From Noviherbaspirillum autotrophicum (GTDB lineage Bacteria; Pseudomonadota; Gammaproteobacteria; Burkholderiales; Burkholderiaceae_D): a stretch of 64,000 nucleotides of DNA. This document shows positions 17,898 to 26,692 of this stretch, one piece after another (position 1 is the stretch's first letter; every line of letters begins with the position of its first letter). The position numbers and the translations under genes were made by a program. The DNA lies in the NCBI RefSeq assembly GCF_000818395.1, contig NZ_JWJG01000028.1, forward strand, positions 2,649,195 to 2,713,194, given 5' to 3'. Under the pieces are notes generated by a model. It worked only from the letters and a program-made list of their open reading frames with translations. It was not told the origin of the DNA and did no database searches.

Positions 17898-18476
17898 TTA
17901 CCTGCCGCCCATGTCCGGCAAGTGGTGCGCGATACCCTTGTGGCAGTCGATGCAGGTCTTCTCGCCGGAAGCAAGCTGGGTAGAGTGCGCATCGACGGCA
18001 CGCTTGCTCTGCTTGGTGAAGTCCATCGACTCGAACAGGTGGCAGTTGCGGCACTCCAGCGAATTGTTCGCCTTCAGGCGGTTCCACTCGTGGGTGGCCA
18101 GTTCCAGCCGCTTTTCCTCGAACTTCTCGCGCGTGTCGATGGTGCCGAAGATCTTGCCCCAGACTTCCTTGGAGGCCTGCATCTTGCGCGCGATCTTGTC
18201 GGTCCAGTTGTGCGGCACGTGGCAGTTGGAGCAAATGGCGCGCACACCGCTGCGGTTGCTGTAGTGGATGGTCCCCTGCAGTTCCTGATACACGTTGTCG
18301 CGCATCTCATGGCATCCGGTACAGAAGGCTTCCGTGTTGGTCGCTTCCATCGCCGTGTTGAAACCGCCCCAGAAGATGATGCCGGCGATGAACGCGCCGA
18401 TCGTGAGGAACCCGAGGCTCAGGTGGGTGCTGGGACGGCGCAGTATGTCCCAGTACACCTTGAGGACTTTTTTCAT
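17898..18476 (-). CDS. napC: NapC tetraheme quinol dehydrogenase
   Basis: A 192-residue NapC/NirT cytochrome c. One N-terminal membrane anchor ([20 protein letters not shown]) is followed by four CxxCH heme sites (CTGCH, CSNCH, CRNCH, CIDCH). It takes electrons from menaquinol/ubiquinol and passes them to NapAB in the periplasm. Last gene of napEDABC, 10 bases after napB. Confidence 0.96.
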   Translation of the reverse strand: MKKVLKVYWDILRRPSTHLSLGFLTIGAFIAGIIFWGGFNTAMEATNTEAFCTGCHEMRDNVYQELQGTIHYSNRSGVRAICSNCHVPHNWTDKIARKMQASKEVWGKIFGTIDTREKFEEKRLELATHEWNRLKANNSLECRNCHLFESMDFTKQSKRAVDAHSTQLASGEKTCIDCHKGIAHHLPDMGGR

Positions 18477-18486
18477 GATCGGCCTC

Positions 18487-18957
18487 TCACTTCTTCTTCG
18501 CCGGGGCAGGCTTGCCGGGCTTGCTCAGCAGCGTGTCGACGTCGACGAAGCCGTTGTCCACCAGCGGCTTCAACTCGGCCTGCGGCACGTGGCATTGCAG
18601 GCAGAAGTAGCGGCGCGGCGACAGCTCGGCCAGGAAGTTGCCTTCGCGGTCCATGAAGTGCGTGACGCTGATCATCGGCGCCTGGCTTTCCTGGGTGCGC
18701 GTGCGCGCATGGCACATCATGCAGCGGTTGGCGTTCTTGTCGAGCTGGTAGCCTTCGATCTTGTGCGGCACGACCGGCGGCTGCATCGCGTAGTTGCGCG
18801 CACGCCGCACATCGCTGTTGTCGGGATTGACCAGCGGCGGGGGCTGGGTGGTCTGGTCGAGCGGCGTCGGGCCGCGCATGCTGTCGATGAATTCCCCTGC
18901 CGAACCGAGCAGCGGCACCGCCATGAGCAGGGCCATGAATGCTTTTTTGATGTTCAT
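18487..18957 (-). CDS. napB: NapB diheme cytochrome c subunit
   Basis: A 156-residue periplasmic protein with a signal peptide ([20 protein letters not shown]) and two CxxCH sites (CMMCH, CLQCH). Conserved segments [12 protein letters not shown] and [12 protein letters not shown] identify NapB. It relays electrons from NapC to NapA. It ends with a Lys/Pro/Ala-rich tail. The gene lies 9 bases after napA. Confidence 0.96.
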   Translation of the reverse strand: MNIKKAFMALLMAVPLLGSAGEFIDSMRGPTPLDQTTQPPPLVNPDNSDVRRARNYAMQPPVVPHKIEGYQLDKNANRCMMCHARTRTQESQAPMISVTHFMDREGNFLAELSPRRYFCLQCHVPQAELKPLVDNGFVDVDTLLSKPGKPAPAKKK

Positions 18958-18966
18958 GTCGCTCTC

Positions 18967-21465
18967 CTATACTTTGCGAATCTTGACCGCACACTTCTTG
19001 AAGTCGGTCTGGAACGAGATCGGGTCGGTCGCGTCCAGCGTCACCTTGTTGATGAGCTGGCTGGCGTCGAAGAACGGCACGAACACCAGGCCGCGCGGCG
19101 GCTTGTTGCGGCCCCGGGTTTCGACGCGCGAGCGGATCATGCCGCGGCGCGACGCAATCTCGATCATGTCGCCGCGGCGCGCGCCGAGCTGCTTGGCGTC
19201 TTCCGGATGCATGAAGCAGACCGCATTGGGCATGGCGCGGTACAGCTCCGGCACACGGCGCGTCATGGTCCCGGTATGCCAGTGCTCCAGCACGCGGCCG
19301 GTCGACAGCCAGAACGGGAATTCCTTGTCCGGCGCCTCCGCCGGCGGCTCGTATGGCAATGCGAAGATCACCGCCTTGCCGTCGGGCTGGCCGTAGAAAC
19401 GGATGCCTTCGCCCGGCTTCACGTACGGGTCGGCGCCCTCGCGGTAGCGCCAGCTGGTTTCCTTGCCGTCGACCACTGGCCAGCGCAGCCCGCGCGCCTT
19501 GTGATACATGTCGAACGGCGCGAGGTCATGGCCGTGGCCGCGGCCGAACGAGGCGTATTCCTCGAACAAGCCTTTCTGGATGTAGTAGCCGAAGGCCTTC
19601 GCTTCGTGGTTGTCGTAGCCGGCTTCGATCTGGCTGTTCGGGAACTTGTCGACCACGCCATTCTTGAACAGCAGGTCGTACATGGTTTTGCCGCGCCATT
19701 GCGGCGCCTTGTCCAGCAAGTCCTTGGTCCAGACTTCTTCCATCTTGAAGCGCTTGGAAAATTCGGCCAGCTGCCACAGGTCGGAGCGCGCCTCGCCCGG
19801 CGCGTTCACCAGCTGGTGCCAGAACTGGGTGCGCCGTTCGGCGTTGCCGTAGGCGCCTTCCTTTTCCACCCACATCGCGGTCGGCAGCACCAGGTCGGCG
19901 GCCATCGTGCTGGTGGTCGGATATGGGTCGGACACGACGACAAAGTTGCTCGGGTTGCGCCAGCCGGGGAGGATTTCCTGCATCACGTTCGGGCCGGCCT
20001 GGGCGTTGTTGTTGCACATGACCCAGTACGCGTTGAGCTTGCCATCCTTGAGCATGCGGCTTTGCACGACCGCATGGAAGCCGGGCTTCTCGGGAATGGT
20101 CCCGGCCGGCAGCTGCCAAATCTTTTCCGCGATTTCGCGGTGCTTCGGATTGGCCACGACCATGTCCGCCGGCAGGCGGTGCGAGAACGTGCCGACTTCA
20201 CGCGCGGTGCCGCAGGCCGACGGCTGGCCGGTCAGCGAGAACGGGCTGTTGCCCGGCGTAGAAATTTTGCCGGTCAACAGGTGGATGTTGTACAGCAGGT
20301 TGCTGCACCAGACGCCGCGCGTATGCTGGTTAAAGCCCATCGTGAAGAACGACGTGACCTTGATCGTCGGGTCGGCATACAGTTCGGCCAGCTTTTGCAG
20401 CTTGTCCTTCGGCACACCGGACAGTTTCGACACGTAGTCGGCGTCGTAGGTGCTGACGAATTTCGCGTATTCCTCGAAGTTGATCGGCTTGCTGCCGTTG
20501 GCATCGGGGCCGGCATTCTTCGCAGCCTTCTGCAGCGGATGGTCGGGCCGCAAGCCGTAGCCGATCTCGGTATTCCCCATCGCGAAGCGGGTGTGCTTGC
20601 TGACGAAATCGCGGTTGACCTTGTTGTTCTTGATGATGTAGTTGGCGATGTAGTTCAGGATCGCCAGATCGGTCTGCGGCGTGAACACGATCGGCAGGTC
20701 GGCTAGGTCGAAGCTGCGATGCTCGTAGGTCGACATCACCGACACCTTCACATTCGGCGCGGACAGCTTGCGGTCGGTGATGCGGGTCCACAGAATCGGG
20801 TGCATTTCCGCCATGTTGGAGCCCCACAGCACGAAGGCATCGGCGGCTTCGATATCCTCGTAGCAGCCCATCGGTTCGTCCATGCCGAACGTGCGCATGA
20901 AGCCGGCCACGGCCGACGCCATGCAGTGGCGCGCATTCGGATCGATATTGTTGGACCGAAAGCCCGCCTTGAACATCTTGGCCGCCGCATAGCCTTCCCA
21001 GATGGTCCACTGGCCCGAGCCGAACATGCCGATGCCGGCCGGTCCCTTGTCGCGCAGCGCCGCCTTGAATTTCTGCGCCATGATGTCGAATGCCGTATCC
21101 CACGACACCGGCGTGAATTCGCCATTCTTGTCGTACTTGCCGTTGCTCATGCGCAGCAGCGGCTTGGTCAGGCGGTCCTGGCCATACATGATCTTGGACA
21201 GGAAGTAGCCCTTGACGCAGTTCAGCCCGCGGTTGACCTGCGCGTTGATGTCGCCGTGGGTGGCGACCACGCGGCCGTCCTTAACGCCGACATTGACGCC
21301 GCAGCCAACACCGCAGAAGCGGCACGGCGCCTTGCTCCAGGCGATCTGGGTTTTCGATGCGTCGGTGATGACGTTGGAGGCGATCGATTCGATCGGAATG
21401 CCGACCGAGGTGGCTGCCGTCACGGCAGCGGATTGCTTGATGAAGTCGCGTCGCGTGAGCTTCAT
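18967..21465 (-). CDS. napA: NapA, catalytic subunit of periplasmic nitrate reductase
   Basis: An 832-residue molybdoprotein. A Tat signal ([12 protein letters not shown]) leads, then a [4Fe-4S] site C48-x2-C51-x3-C55-x27-C83, and the Mo-bis-MGD domains; the Cys in [13 protein letters not shown] is the likely Mo ligand. It reduces nitrate to nitrite in the periplasm. The first codons overlap the end of napD (ATGA), matching the known chaperone-partner pairing. Nitrite made here could feed NirC/NirBD encoded 7 kb away. Confidence 0.98.
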   Translation of the reverse strand: MKLTRRDFIKQSAAVTAATSVGIPIESIASNVITDASKTQIAWSKAPCRFCGVGCGVNVGVKDGRVVATHGDINAQVNRGLNCVKGYFLSKIMYGQDRLTKPLLRMSNGKYDKNGEFTPVSWDTAFDIMAQKFKAALRDKGPAGIGMFGSGQWTIWEGYAAAKMFKAGFRSNNIDPNARHCMASAVAGFMRTFGMDEPMGCYEDIEAADAFVLWGSNMAEMHPILWTRITDRKLSAPNVKVSVMSTYEHRSFDLADLPIVFTPQTDLAILNYIANYIIKNNKVNRDFVSKHTRFAMGNTEIGYGLRPDHPLQKAAKNAGPDANGSKPINFEEYAKFVSTYDADYVSKLSGVPKDKLQKLAELYADPTIKVTSFFTMGFNQHTRGVWCSNLLYNIHLLTGKISTPGNSPFSLTGQPSACGTAREVGTFSHRLPADMVVANPKHREIAEKIWQLPAGTIPEKPGFHAVVQSRMLKDGKLNAYWVMCNNNAQAGPNVMQEILPGWRNPSNFVVVSDPYPTTSTMAADLVLPTAMWVEKEGAYGNAERRTQFWHQLVNAPGEARSDLWQLAEFSKRFKMEEVWTKDLLDKAPQWRGKTMYDLLFKNGVVDKFPNSQIEAGYDNHEAKAFGYYIQKGLFEEYASFGRGHGHDLAPFDMYHKARGLRWPVVDGKETSWRYREGADPYVKPGEGIRFYGQPDGKAVIFALPYEPPAEAPDKEFPFWLSTGRVLEHWHTGTMTRRVPELYRAMPNAVCFMHPEDAKQLGARRGDMIEIASRRGMIRSRVETRGRNKPPRGLVFVPFFDASQLINKVTLDATDPISFQTDFKKCAVKIRKV

Positions 21466-21752
21466 GGTGAGACCTCCTGGTCGAGTACAGTTAAGGGAAT
21501 CGCGAGCTCGCTCAGCGGCTCCGCATGTTGATAGACGAGCACGACGTCGATGACGCCGGGCAGTGCGCGCATCGCATCCATGATGTCGAGCGTGCGTTTG
21601 GTGCTTTCCGTTTCGAGCGTCACCACCAGCTTGCCGCCGCTATCGGCGTGGATCTCCGCGCCGGGCACGGCAGCAATGCATGACTTGATCGATTCGAGAT
21701 ACGCAGGCTGGGCGTACACCACCACGCCTGCGATGTGGATTTCCTGTTCCAT
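21462..21752 (-). CDS. napD: NapD, chaperone for NapA maturation
   Basis: A 96-residue protein with the ferredoxin-like NapD fold: [12 protein letters not shown] at the start, [12 protein letters not shown] in the middle, and [11 protein letters not shown] near the end. NapD binds the Tat signal of NapA and proofreads its export. The stop codon overlaps the napA start by four bases, and napE ends 10 bases upstream. Confidence 0.95.
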   Translation of the reverse strand: MEQEIHIAGVVVYAQPAYLESIKSCIAAVPGAEIHADSGGKLVVTLETESTKRTLDIMDAMRALPGVIDVVLVYQHAEPLSELAIPLTVLDQEVSP

Positions 21753-21762
21753 CTGCCGCCCC

Positions 21763-21921
21763 TTAACCGGTGGGCAGGTGGCCGGTCAGCAGCTGCATCA
21801 TCCAGATGCAGAAGCCGTATCCGCCAACGGCCATCACGGCCACGATCGGCGCTGTAATCACAGTCAGGGCGAGGAAGGCGCGCATTTCCTGCGCTTTGGT
21901 CGGTGCCTTATTGGCTTCCAT
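21763..21921 (-). CDS. napE: NapE, small membrane protein of the nap operon
   Basis: A 52-residue frame, MEANKAPTKAQEMRAFLALT at its start, then one long hydrophobic segment (VITAPIVAVMAVGGYGFCIW) and the short tail MMQLLTGHLPTG. This matches the size, topology and PIxAVxxVGGYGF-type core of NapE. It is the first gene of napEDABC. NapE is not essential for nitrate reduction in studied species and its role is unclear. Confidence 0.9.
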   Translation of the reverse strand: MEANKAPTKAQEMRAFLALTVITAPIVAVMAVGGYGFCIWMMQLLTGHLPTG

Positions 21922-22109
21922 TGCAACTCCAGTTCATGTCGGAACAATATGGCGCATCGTCATTGGCATCACTGCGATGCCGCCTGCGCGGGCAGGAGGG
22001 GGAGCCGATATCTGCGTCAGGCCATAGGCCTGCGTGACAAAGAGAATTCTTTCCGACAAGCATTCATTTGACACGTGCCCATGCTATCGGAGTGGGTATT
22101 TCCGCATCA

Positions 22110-22123
22110 TTGATATAGGTCAA
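22110..22123 (-). promoter_or_regulatory. FNR/Anr-like box upstream of napEDABC
   Basis: TTGATATAGGTCAA fits TTGAT-N4-ATCAA with one mismatch. It lies 189 bases before napE within the 420-base gap 21922-22341. If it sits at -41.5, the start would be near 22075 with a -10-like ATAGCA, leaving a leader of about 150 bases. No other regulatory motif was recognised in the gap. Confidence 0.55.
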
Positions 22124-22341
22124 CTTTGCATGAGGGCATTGAATTTATGCGCGTAGGGTGGGACGCGTGTTGTTTTTTAGAGATATGTCCAGGCGCCGCT
22201 CAGCAACGCGGCGCATGCAGGGATTTTTTGGCCGCAGCCCCCTGTCTATGACGATATCCGCCAGCATTCGGGCCGCAGGCAAGACTCCCCCGAGCGCCAA
22301 GGCAATCAATAACGTCGTACGTGCAACGGTCAGAGGACATC

Positions 22342-23055
22342 ATGAAAGCGAGCTTCGAAAACACGTTGGACCCGACATTCCAGTCGGCACTTGCCGATGA
22401 GATCGTCAGCATGGTCGCAGCGGTCGTCTCCAATGCGTCCGCGCCGGACTCCGCAATCAGAGCACTGGTAAAGAGCAGGCAAGATTCGCTGGCGCCGGAG
22501 CAGCGTGCCGCCGCAGCCGCCCTGCAGGCGTATGGCATACGGTGCGCCGCAGACGTTTTCACCCCGGCGCTCGAACCGGAGGCCATCGAGCGCGCGGCCA
22601 AGCTGCGTCAGGCGCTGGAATCGCAGTCGGCCGATGACGCGCTAGCCGCACTGGAATCAAACCCGGAGGCGGGCATGGAATTCAAGTCAAGGATGAGCCG
22701 CGCCATTGCCAGCAAGTGCGCCGAACTGGCGGCCGCCGAAATCGAACGCGCCAAGAGCGGCCCCGTGACGATTTTGAATGAGGCCGATGCGAAAGTCTTT
22801 GAAACGCAGCACGCGCAGCACCAGAAACAGCGCTCGCAAGCCACCACGACATTCCTCAGTTCGCTGCCGGTCCGATTCCCCTCGTTTGGCGTCGATCTTT
22901 TCAACGCGATCCGGCGCGACGTGCAACGAGAGATCGAGGAAAACCACAAGCGGCCAGATGTCCATGCCGCCGTCGCCGCGTTGTTCGACGATGCCATCGC
23001 CGCCATGCCAGCCAATATCCGAGACAAGGTCGCGGCAGCAGCAGGCGGACATTAG
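22342..23055 (+). CDS. Hypothetical protein, helical, about 237 residues
   Basis: No family was recognised. The product is soluble, rich in Ala and charged residues, and probably almost fully alpha-helical (many stretches such as AIASKCAELAAAEIERAKSG). There is no signal peptide or membrane helix. The ATG at 22342 follows AGAGGA; a longer start at 22321 has no better site. It is divergent from the nap operon and shares its 5' gap, but nothing links it to nitrate reduction. Confidence 0.65.
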   Translation: MKASFENTLDPTFQSALADEIVSMVAAVVSNASAPDSAIRALVKSRQDSLAPEQRAAAAALQAYGIRCAADVFTPALEPEAIERAAKLRQALESQSADDALAALESNPEAGMEFKSRMSRAIASKCAELAAAEIERAKSGPVTILNEADAKVFETQHAQHQKQRSQATTTFLSSLPVRFPSFGVDLFNAIRRDVQREIEENHKRPDVHAAVAALFDDAIAAMPANIRDKVAAAAGGH

Positions 23056-23112
23056 GGCGGGGACCTTCAGGCAATCTCGTAACCGCGATCGGCACCGACG
23101 CGGTCACGCATC

Positions 23113-23150
23113 AAAATAAAAACGGCCCGCGTTCTTGCAAACGCGGGCCG
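23113..23150 (-). terminator. Rho-independent terminator, minus-strand polarity
   Basis: CGGCCCGCGTT pairs with AACGCGGGCCG (11 bp, loop of 6). On the minus strand it is followed by TTTTTATTTT, so it would stop leftward transcription, for example from the GNAT gene that ends at 23690. In the other direction there is no T-tract. Confidence 0.7.
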
Positions 23151-23156
23151 CCGGAA

Positions 23157-23394
23157 TTGTACCTGTCGCACGGTGCCAGCACCCCCGAACCATGGGTCCA
23201 AGGGGGTCGGAATCGGCTTAGTTTTGGGGTCATCGACAAGCGACAATCACTCCCGCCAAGACGCGTTTCCAACCGATGCGCGTAGATCGTCCAAAGGATG
23301 TTTTGGCACGTATGAACGCGACAGGTGATTTACATACTACGCGCTTGGCCGCTGCTGTCAAGGCAGAACAAAGACTGTCTTTTCCGTAGGCCGC
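23157..23394. other. Intergenic stretch with no recognised gene
   Basis: Between the terminator and the dispersed repeat I see no frame with a ribosome site. A plus-strand frame around 23268-23388 encodes RPKDVLARMNATGDLHTTRL before a stop and may be a decayed gene end, but it has no start and no recognised family. Base composition is lower in GC than to the left. Confidence 0.3.
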
Positions 23395-23529
23395 CAGAGT
23401 TGTTGCAATCGACCGAGTTCTCACATCACGCTCATGCCCTCACTGGGCAATCCAGAGGAGGGCATTTTTTCGTCAGGAATAGGACGATGCGCAGTCGCTC
23501 GGGTAAGGAGAGGGGGTACTGCAGACGAC
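23395..23529 (+). repeat. Dispersed repeat, copy A, with an internal terminator-like hairpin
   Basis: About 135 bases, roughly 90% identical to 41292-41427, including a 42-base identical core. Inside it ATGCCCTC pairs perfectly with GAGGGCAT, with a nested CTGG/CCAG stem in the loop, followed by TTTTTT, which looks like an intrinsic terminator. Both copies lie on the same strand. Confidence 0.75.
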
Positions 23530-23689
23530 GCCAACCGGCCAATCGGGAATCGCCGGGTGCGCCCCTTGTCGGCATACATGGCTTCGGAAAGCAGACGCTC
23601 AAATTCCGGCGTAAAACGTTCGTCGCTGTCTACGCGGTGGACGGCAATTCACCGGCAAATTACTGCCTGCAGCCTTCCTGCCAACCGCT

Positions 23690-24133
23690 TTACGCCAGTA
23701 GCTTTCGATACTGAATGAATCCGCTCTTGTCTGCAATACGATCATAAAGAGCGATCGCTGTCTCATTCGACTCGTGTGTCAGCCACCAGACCCTTGAGCT
23801 GCCTGCTGCCGTCGCTTGTGCATACACCCGCTCAATCAACGCCCTGGCCACGCCATGGCCGCGCATCTCTGATGGAACGTATAAGTCTTGCAGGTAGCAG
23901 TAATCCCCCTTGGTCCAGCAGCTGCGGTGAAAGATGTAATGAACCATTCCGACCAGCTGTTCACCTTGGACAGCGACTTCACAGTGCATCGGTTCATGCG
24001 GATCAAGAAACCGCTCCCATGTGCGCATGGTTACATCCTCGGGAATCGCTACCTGATAGAACTCCTGGTAGCCGACCCATAACGGTAGCCATTCATTGAA
24101 ATCTTCTTCTTGCACGGGGCGAATTAGCATCAT
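23690..24133 (-). CDS. GNAT-family N-acetyltransferase
   Basis: A 147-residue GNAT protein. The acetyl-CoA loop reads RGHGVARALIERVY, preceded by the beta strand YLQDLYVPSEMRG, with the C-terminal NETAIALYDRIADKSGF. It would transfer an acetyl group from acetyl-CoA to an unknown amine. The ATG at 24133 has AGAGGT upstream; a longer frame to 24187 lacks a site. It stands alone between non-coding stretches and is not related to the BioF2-like pair on the left. Confidence 0.88.
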   Translation of the reverse strand: MMLIRPVQEEDFNEWLPLWVGYQEFYQVAIPEDVTMRTWERFLDPHEPMHCEVAVQGEQLVGMVHYIFHRSCWTKGDYCYLQDLYVPSEMRGHGVARALIERVYAQATAAGSSRVWWLTHESNETAIALYDRIADKSGFIQYRKLLA

Positions 24134-24481
24134 GACCTCTCTGAATGAATTGGCCTGAAAATTGTAAGAATAATTTGGTAAAAACATAGTGCCACTTCAC
24201 TGCGCGTTCATGGGTCCGCTTCGCACAGTCTTTTCGTCGGAGTCGCCGCCATCCGGACCTGGCCGAACCCAGCAGCAGGCGGCGCCATGGCTGGTGGCTG
24301 CTTTGTATCAGGGTCCAACAGCGAAAATGGTGTCGTACCCTGGAATAATCCCGAGCTGACAAAATCAGTCCTGCAGCACTGGGAGAACCGGTACGATCGG
24401 GGCGTTGATGACAAATCGTCCTATTAAAGCCAGCTTCTGGACTCCACCTTTAGTGCTGCCTTGAGTCGACGGAGGATCGCG
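24134..24481. other. Intergenic stretch of about 350 bases, nothing recognised
   Basis: Short frames here on both strands lack ribosome sites and family signatures. No hairpin with a T-tract was seen. Confidence 0.3.
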
Positions 24482-24706
24482 ATGTTTTTAGATGTGGAAA
24501 CTCGGCCAGGCCTTCACGGCGATAAGGAGCCGGTCGCCTTTATGCTAGGTGACAAGCGCATTGAAGTTGTGGAAATTCTCGACAGATGGATTGGCGGCGA
24601 TCACAGCTACTTCAAAATCCAGACGAGCGATCAGGCCACATACATTTTGCGATTTGAACCGCTGTTGAATCGGTGGCAACTCACCCTGTTTAAGGCCCAC
24701 TTCTAA
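24482..24706 (+). CDS. Small hypothetical protein
   Basis: A 74-residue frame with a strong GGAGG site 6-7 bases before ATG 24482. The product (starting MFLDVETRPGLHG) looks like a small beta-rich domain: HSYFKIQTSDQATYILRFEP, then RWQLTLFKAHF at the end, which fits a compact barrel. No family named. Stand-alone. Confidence 0.6.
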   Translation: MFLDVETRPGLHGDKEPVAFMLGDKRIEVVEILDRWIGGDHSYFKIQTSDQATYILRFEPLLNRWQLTLFKAHF

Positions 24707-25066
24707 AACTCTACTGCTGATGATCAGGCGCCATTAACGGTGGGCCGGCTTGAGCGGGGTGACATTCAGCGAGTGCGGGCCGAACATCAAGGAAACATTT
24801 CTTCAACGGGCCGCTCGTTGCCTATGCACCGGCGCGCCTTACAGCAAAAGCTCGGTAAGAAGTCAGCCATCAGGTAGCCGGAAATTGGCTGGAGAACCGA
24901 CTCAACATTCTCTCAACAACAGCACCTGCGACAATTGGCCGCATTGTCGGCCTGGCTTTATGCCTCCACAATGCACATTGTCGGTAAAGAATAACCCCAT
25001 CTCTGCAGCATGTCTCAGGATGAATTGATGCTGCATGAGTTGCACCCCAGCGCTGCCGCGCTGGCC
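24707..25066. other. Intergenic stretch, nothing recognised
   Basis: No gene, terminator or regulatory element could be supported here; the short frames on both strands look incidental. Confidence 0.3.
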
Positions 25067-25174
25067 ACAACCTGTTTCGGTAGGCCGATCGCTATCAAAG
25101 CTTGTGTCTTCCTTTCCTCACACCAGCTTGGCTGCCAGCCTCACTCCGGTTATCGGCCTACCGAAACAGGTTGT
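25067..25174. repeat. Perfect 23-bp inverted repeat enclosing 62 bases (MITE-like)
   Basis: The arms 25067-25089 and 25152-25174 are exact reverse complements (begins ACAACCTGTTTCGG, ends CCGAAACAGGTTGT). The enclosed 62 bases have no open frame. There is no evident target duplication at the outer edges, and attC core sites are absent. Confidence 0.85.
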
Positions 25175-25269
25175 TCTAATGGTCCGCACCAACTCTGAAC
25201 TGAGCTAAAAAACTAAACTTTTCACTTTCTCATCCGCCTTTCTGCTAAGGGGCTATCTCAACAGTTCAA

Positions 25270-25300
25270 AAGCAAAAGGCCCGCATTCTGCGGGCCTTTC
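25270..25300 (-). terminator. Rho-independent terminator of the Ala/Lys-rich protein gene
   Basis: AAAGGCCCGCA pairs with TGCGGGCCTTT; on the minus strand it is followed by TTTTGCTTTTG. It lies 20 bases after the stop codon at 25320. Confidence 0.85.
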
Positions 25301-25319
25301 ACTTAATCACGAGGGCGAG

Positions 25320-25562
25320 TTATTTTGCCGGAGTGGAAGCCGCATTCTGAGCTGCGGAAGCGTCAGCAGCTTTCGCCTTTTTGGCAGCGTGCTTCTTGGC
25401 GCGTTTCTTGTGTTCGACCTTCTTAGCAGGTGCTGCGGCGGTTTGCGCTGCAGGGGTGGATGCGGCCGGTGCGGACGCTGCGGCGGAAGCCGGAGCCGCA
25501 TTCTGGGCGCTAGCGACACCAGCAAAAGCAAACAGGGCAGCGATAAGGGCGATTTTTTTCAT
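25320..25562 (-). CDS. Exported Ala/Pro/Lys-rich small protein
   Basis: An 80-residue protein: signal peptide MKKIALIAALFAFAGVASA-Q, an Ala/Ser/Pro/Thr-rich middle, then a basic stretch KKVEHKKRAKKHAAKKAKAA. The composition is like histone H1-type or cell-wall-binding tails, but it is predicted to be exported to the periplasm. The start at 25562 is chosen because it begins a clean signal peptide. It has its own terminator. Function unknown. Confidence 0.7.
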   Translation of the reverse strand: MKKIALIAALFAFAGVASAQNAAPASAAASAPAASTPAAQTAAAPAKKVEHKKRAKKHAAKKAKAADASAAQNAASTPAK

Positions 25563-25688
25563 GGAAAGGCTCTCTTTCTTTGTCAGTGCAAGGGAGAAAT
25601 TTCCCTTGTTGCCCTCAGTAACGAGGTCACCACACATTCCGATGACATGCTTACAAATTGTTGCAAAGGCGAAAACCATAGCCCACGT

Positions 25689-26252
25689 CTACTTCGCATG
25701 CATCCTTCTTTGAAGCTGCTGCGAGATTTCCATCAGCGGCTTGATGCCCGCACCGAACCGGGCAATCGGTTGGCGATGCTCCTTCAATTGGCTGTACGGC
25801 AGGTAGCGGATGTTCAAGTCCGACACCCGTGAGAATGCAGGCCGGCAAGGCTGCTGTTCCACTTCGTCGCGGCGGTTATCCGGCGCCACCAGGAACAGCG
25901 TGCTGTTTTTCCCGACATGCGTGCCGAGCGCTAAATCCAGCATGCGGACGATGCCAGAATAGATGGACGTCGAATGCTCCACCTCGAACGCAGCGGCCAC
26001 CTCGTGGGAATCCGTGGTGAGCCATACGATATCAATCAGGCGCACCGAATCCATGCCCGCAGTAACCCCGTCCGGCAGCTGAGCAAGGCACTTGTCGCCA
26101 AGATGCCCGTCACTGTAGCTGCGGCTCCGGTCGTTTGCGGCGACCCACACGTCGAATCGCAATGCTAGGCCAAGGTCGCGCAGCCATCCCTGACTCGGTA
26201 TGCGTGGCGTCGCTTTCCGGCTCGGCTGTACATTGCGCCGGCGCCGGTCCAG
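25689..26252 (-). pseudogene. 5'-truncated fragment of a restriction-endonuclease-like protein
   Basis: The frame is open from 26252 to the stop at 25689 but has no ATG; the first start is a TTG at 26162 inside a conserved segment. Residues such as PSQGWLRDLGLALRFDVWVA, RLIDIVWL, and AAFEVEHSTSIYSGIVRMLDLAL are typical of the C-terminal domain of a family often annotated as restriction-endonuclease or HNH-related (the E-V-E could belong to a PD-(D/E)xK core). About 187 residues remain. The N-terminal part is missing, so it is probably a dead remnant. Family assignment is from memory of the motif. Confidence 0.55.
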
Positions 26253-26264
26253 TTAACGGCTTTC

Positions 26265-26639
26265 TTACTTTATAAAAAAGCGCACATTCGTCGTTTTCTT
26301 ATCCGCGAAGGTCACCGAAGCGATTGCCTTGGCGCCGGCTCCCAATGCGACGTTGGATTTACTTACCAGGATGTTGTCCGCCGTCGGCTCCAGAGGGACT
26401 TCGGTTTTGTCCGCGCCATTCAAGACCGTGAGCTTGCCGGATGTGCCGGCGGTTGCGACCGGCTTGCCATGGTCCTCCACATAGATGGTTGCCTTACCAT
26501 CTTTGTTGACCAGCTCGAAGCTGATGTCGTTGCTGGCGGATTGGACGATGCCACCGTGTTTCGGCTTGTCGCCATGCGCATAAGCGCCCGTTGCGGCTAC
26601 TGATGCTGCTATTGCCACCAGGGTCAGAAGTTTTTTCAT
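26265..26639 (-). CDS. Small periplasmic protein of the RND metal-efflux operon
   Basis: A 124-residue exported protein (signal peptide ending TGAYA-H). The mature start HGDKPKHGG is His-rich and followed by a beta-rich domain (ISFELVNKDGKATIYVEDHG). It is the last gene of the operon, 53 bases after the RND pump, with GGAG upstream of ATG 26639. Such small His-containing proteins accompany CusA/CzcA-type pumps and may bind or deliver metal ions. No family name is certain. Confidence 0.72.
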   Translation of the reverse strand: MKKLLTLVAIAASVAATGAYAHGDKPKHGGIVQSASNDISFELVNKDGKATIYVEDHGKPVATAGTSGKLTVLNGADKTEVPLEPTADNILVSKSNVALGAGAKAIASVTFADKKTTNVRFFIK

Positions 26640-26692
26640 TGCTTTCTCCATATGGGCAGCGGCTCTGTACTGGGCGCCGCTGCATCAGCCCA

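Noticed and set aside
18295-20706. Long plus-strand frame (803 codons) opposite napA/napB
   Set aside because: Antisense to clearly conserved nap genes; a product rich in Arg, His, Val and Asp with no domain.
23430-23460. Small protein gene SLGNPEEGIFSSG shared by both repeat copies
   Set aside because: The frame ends soon after in copy B and continues differently in copy A, and the DNA fits a structured terminator-like element better than a coding one.
24750-25028. Plus-strand frame of 92 codons
   Set aside because: No ribosome site, no domain, and composition unlike the neighbouring genes.
25067-25174. Possible integron attC site
   Set aside because: The core sites GTTRRRY and RYYYAAC are not present at the ends, and no integrase or cassette array is nearby.
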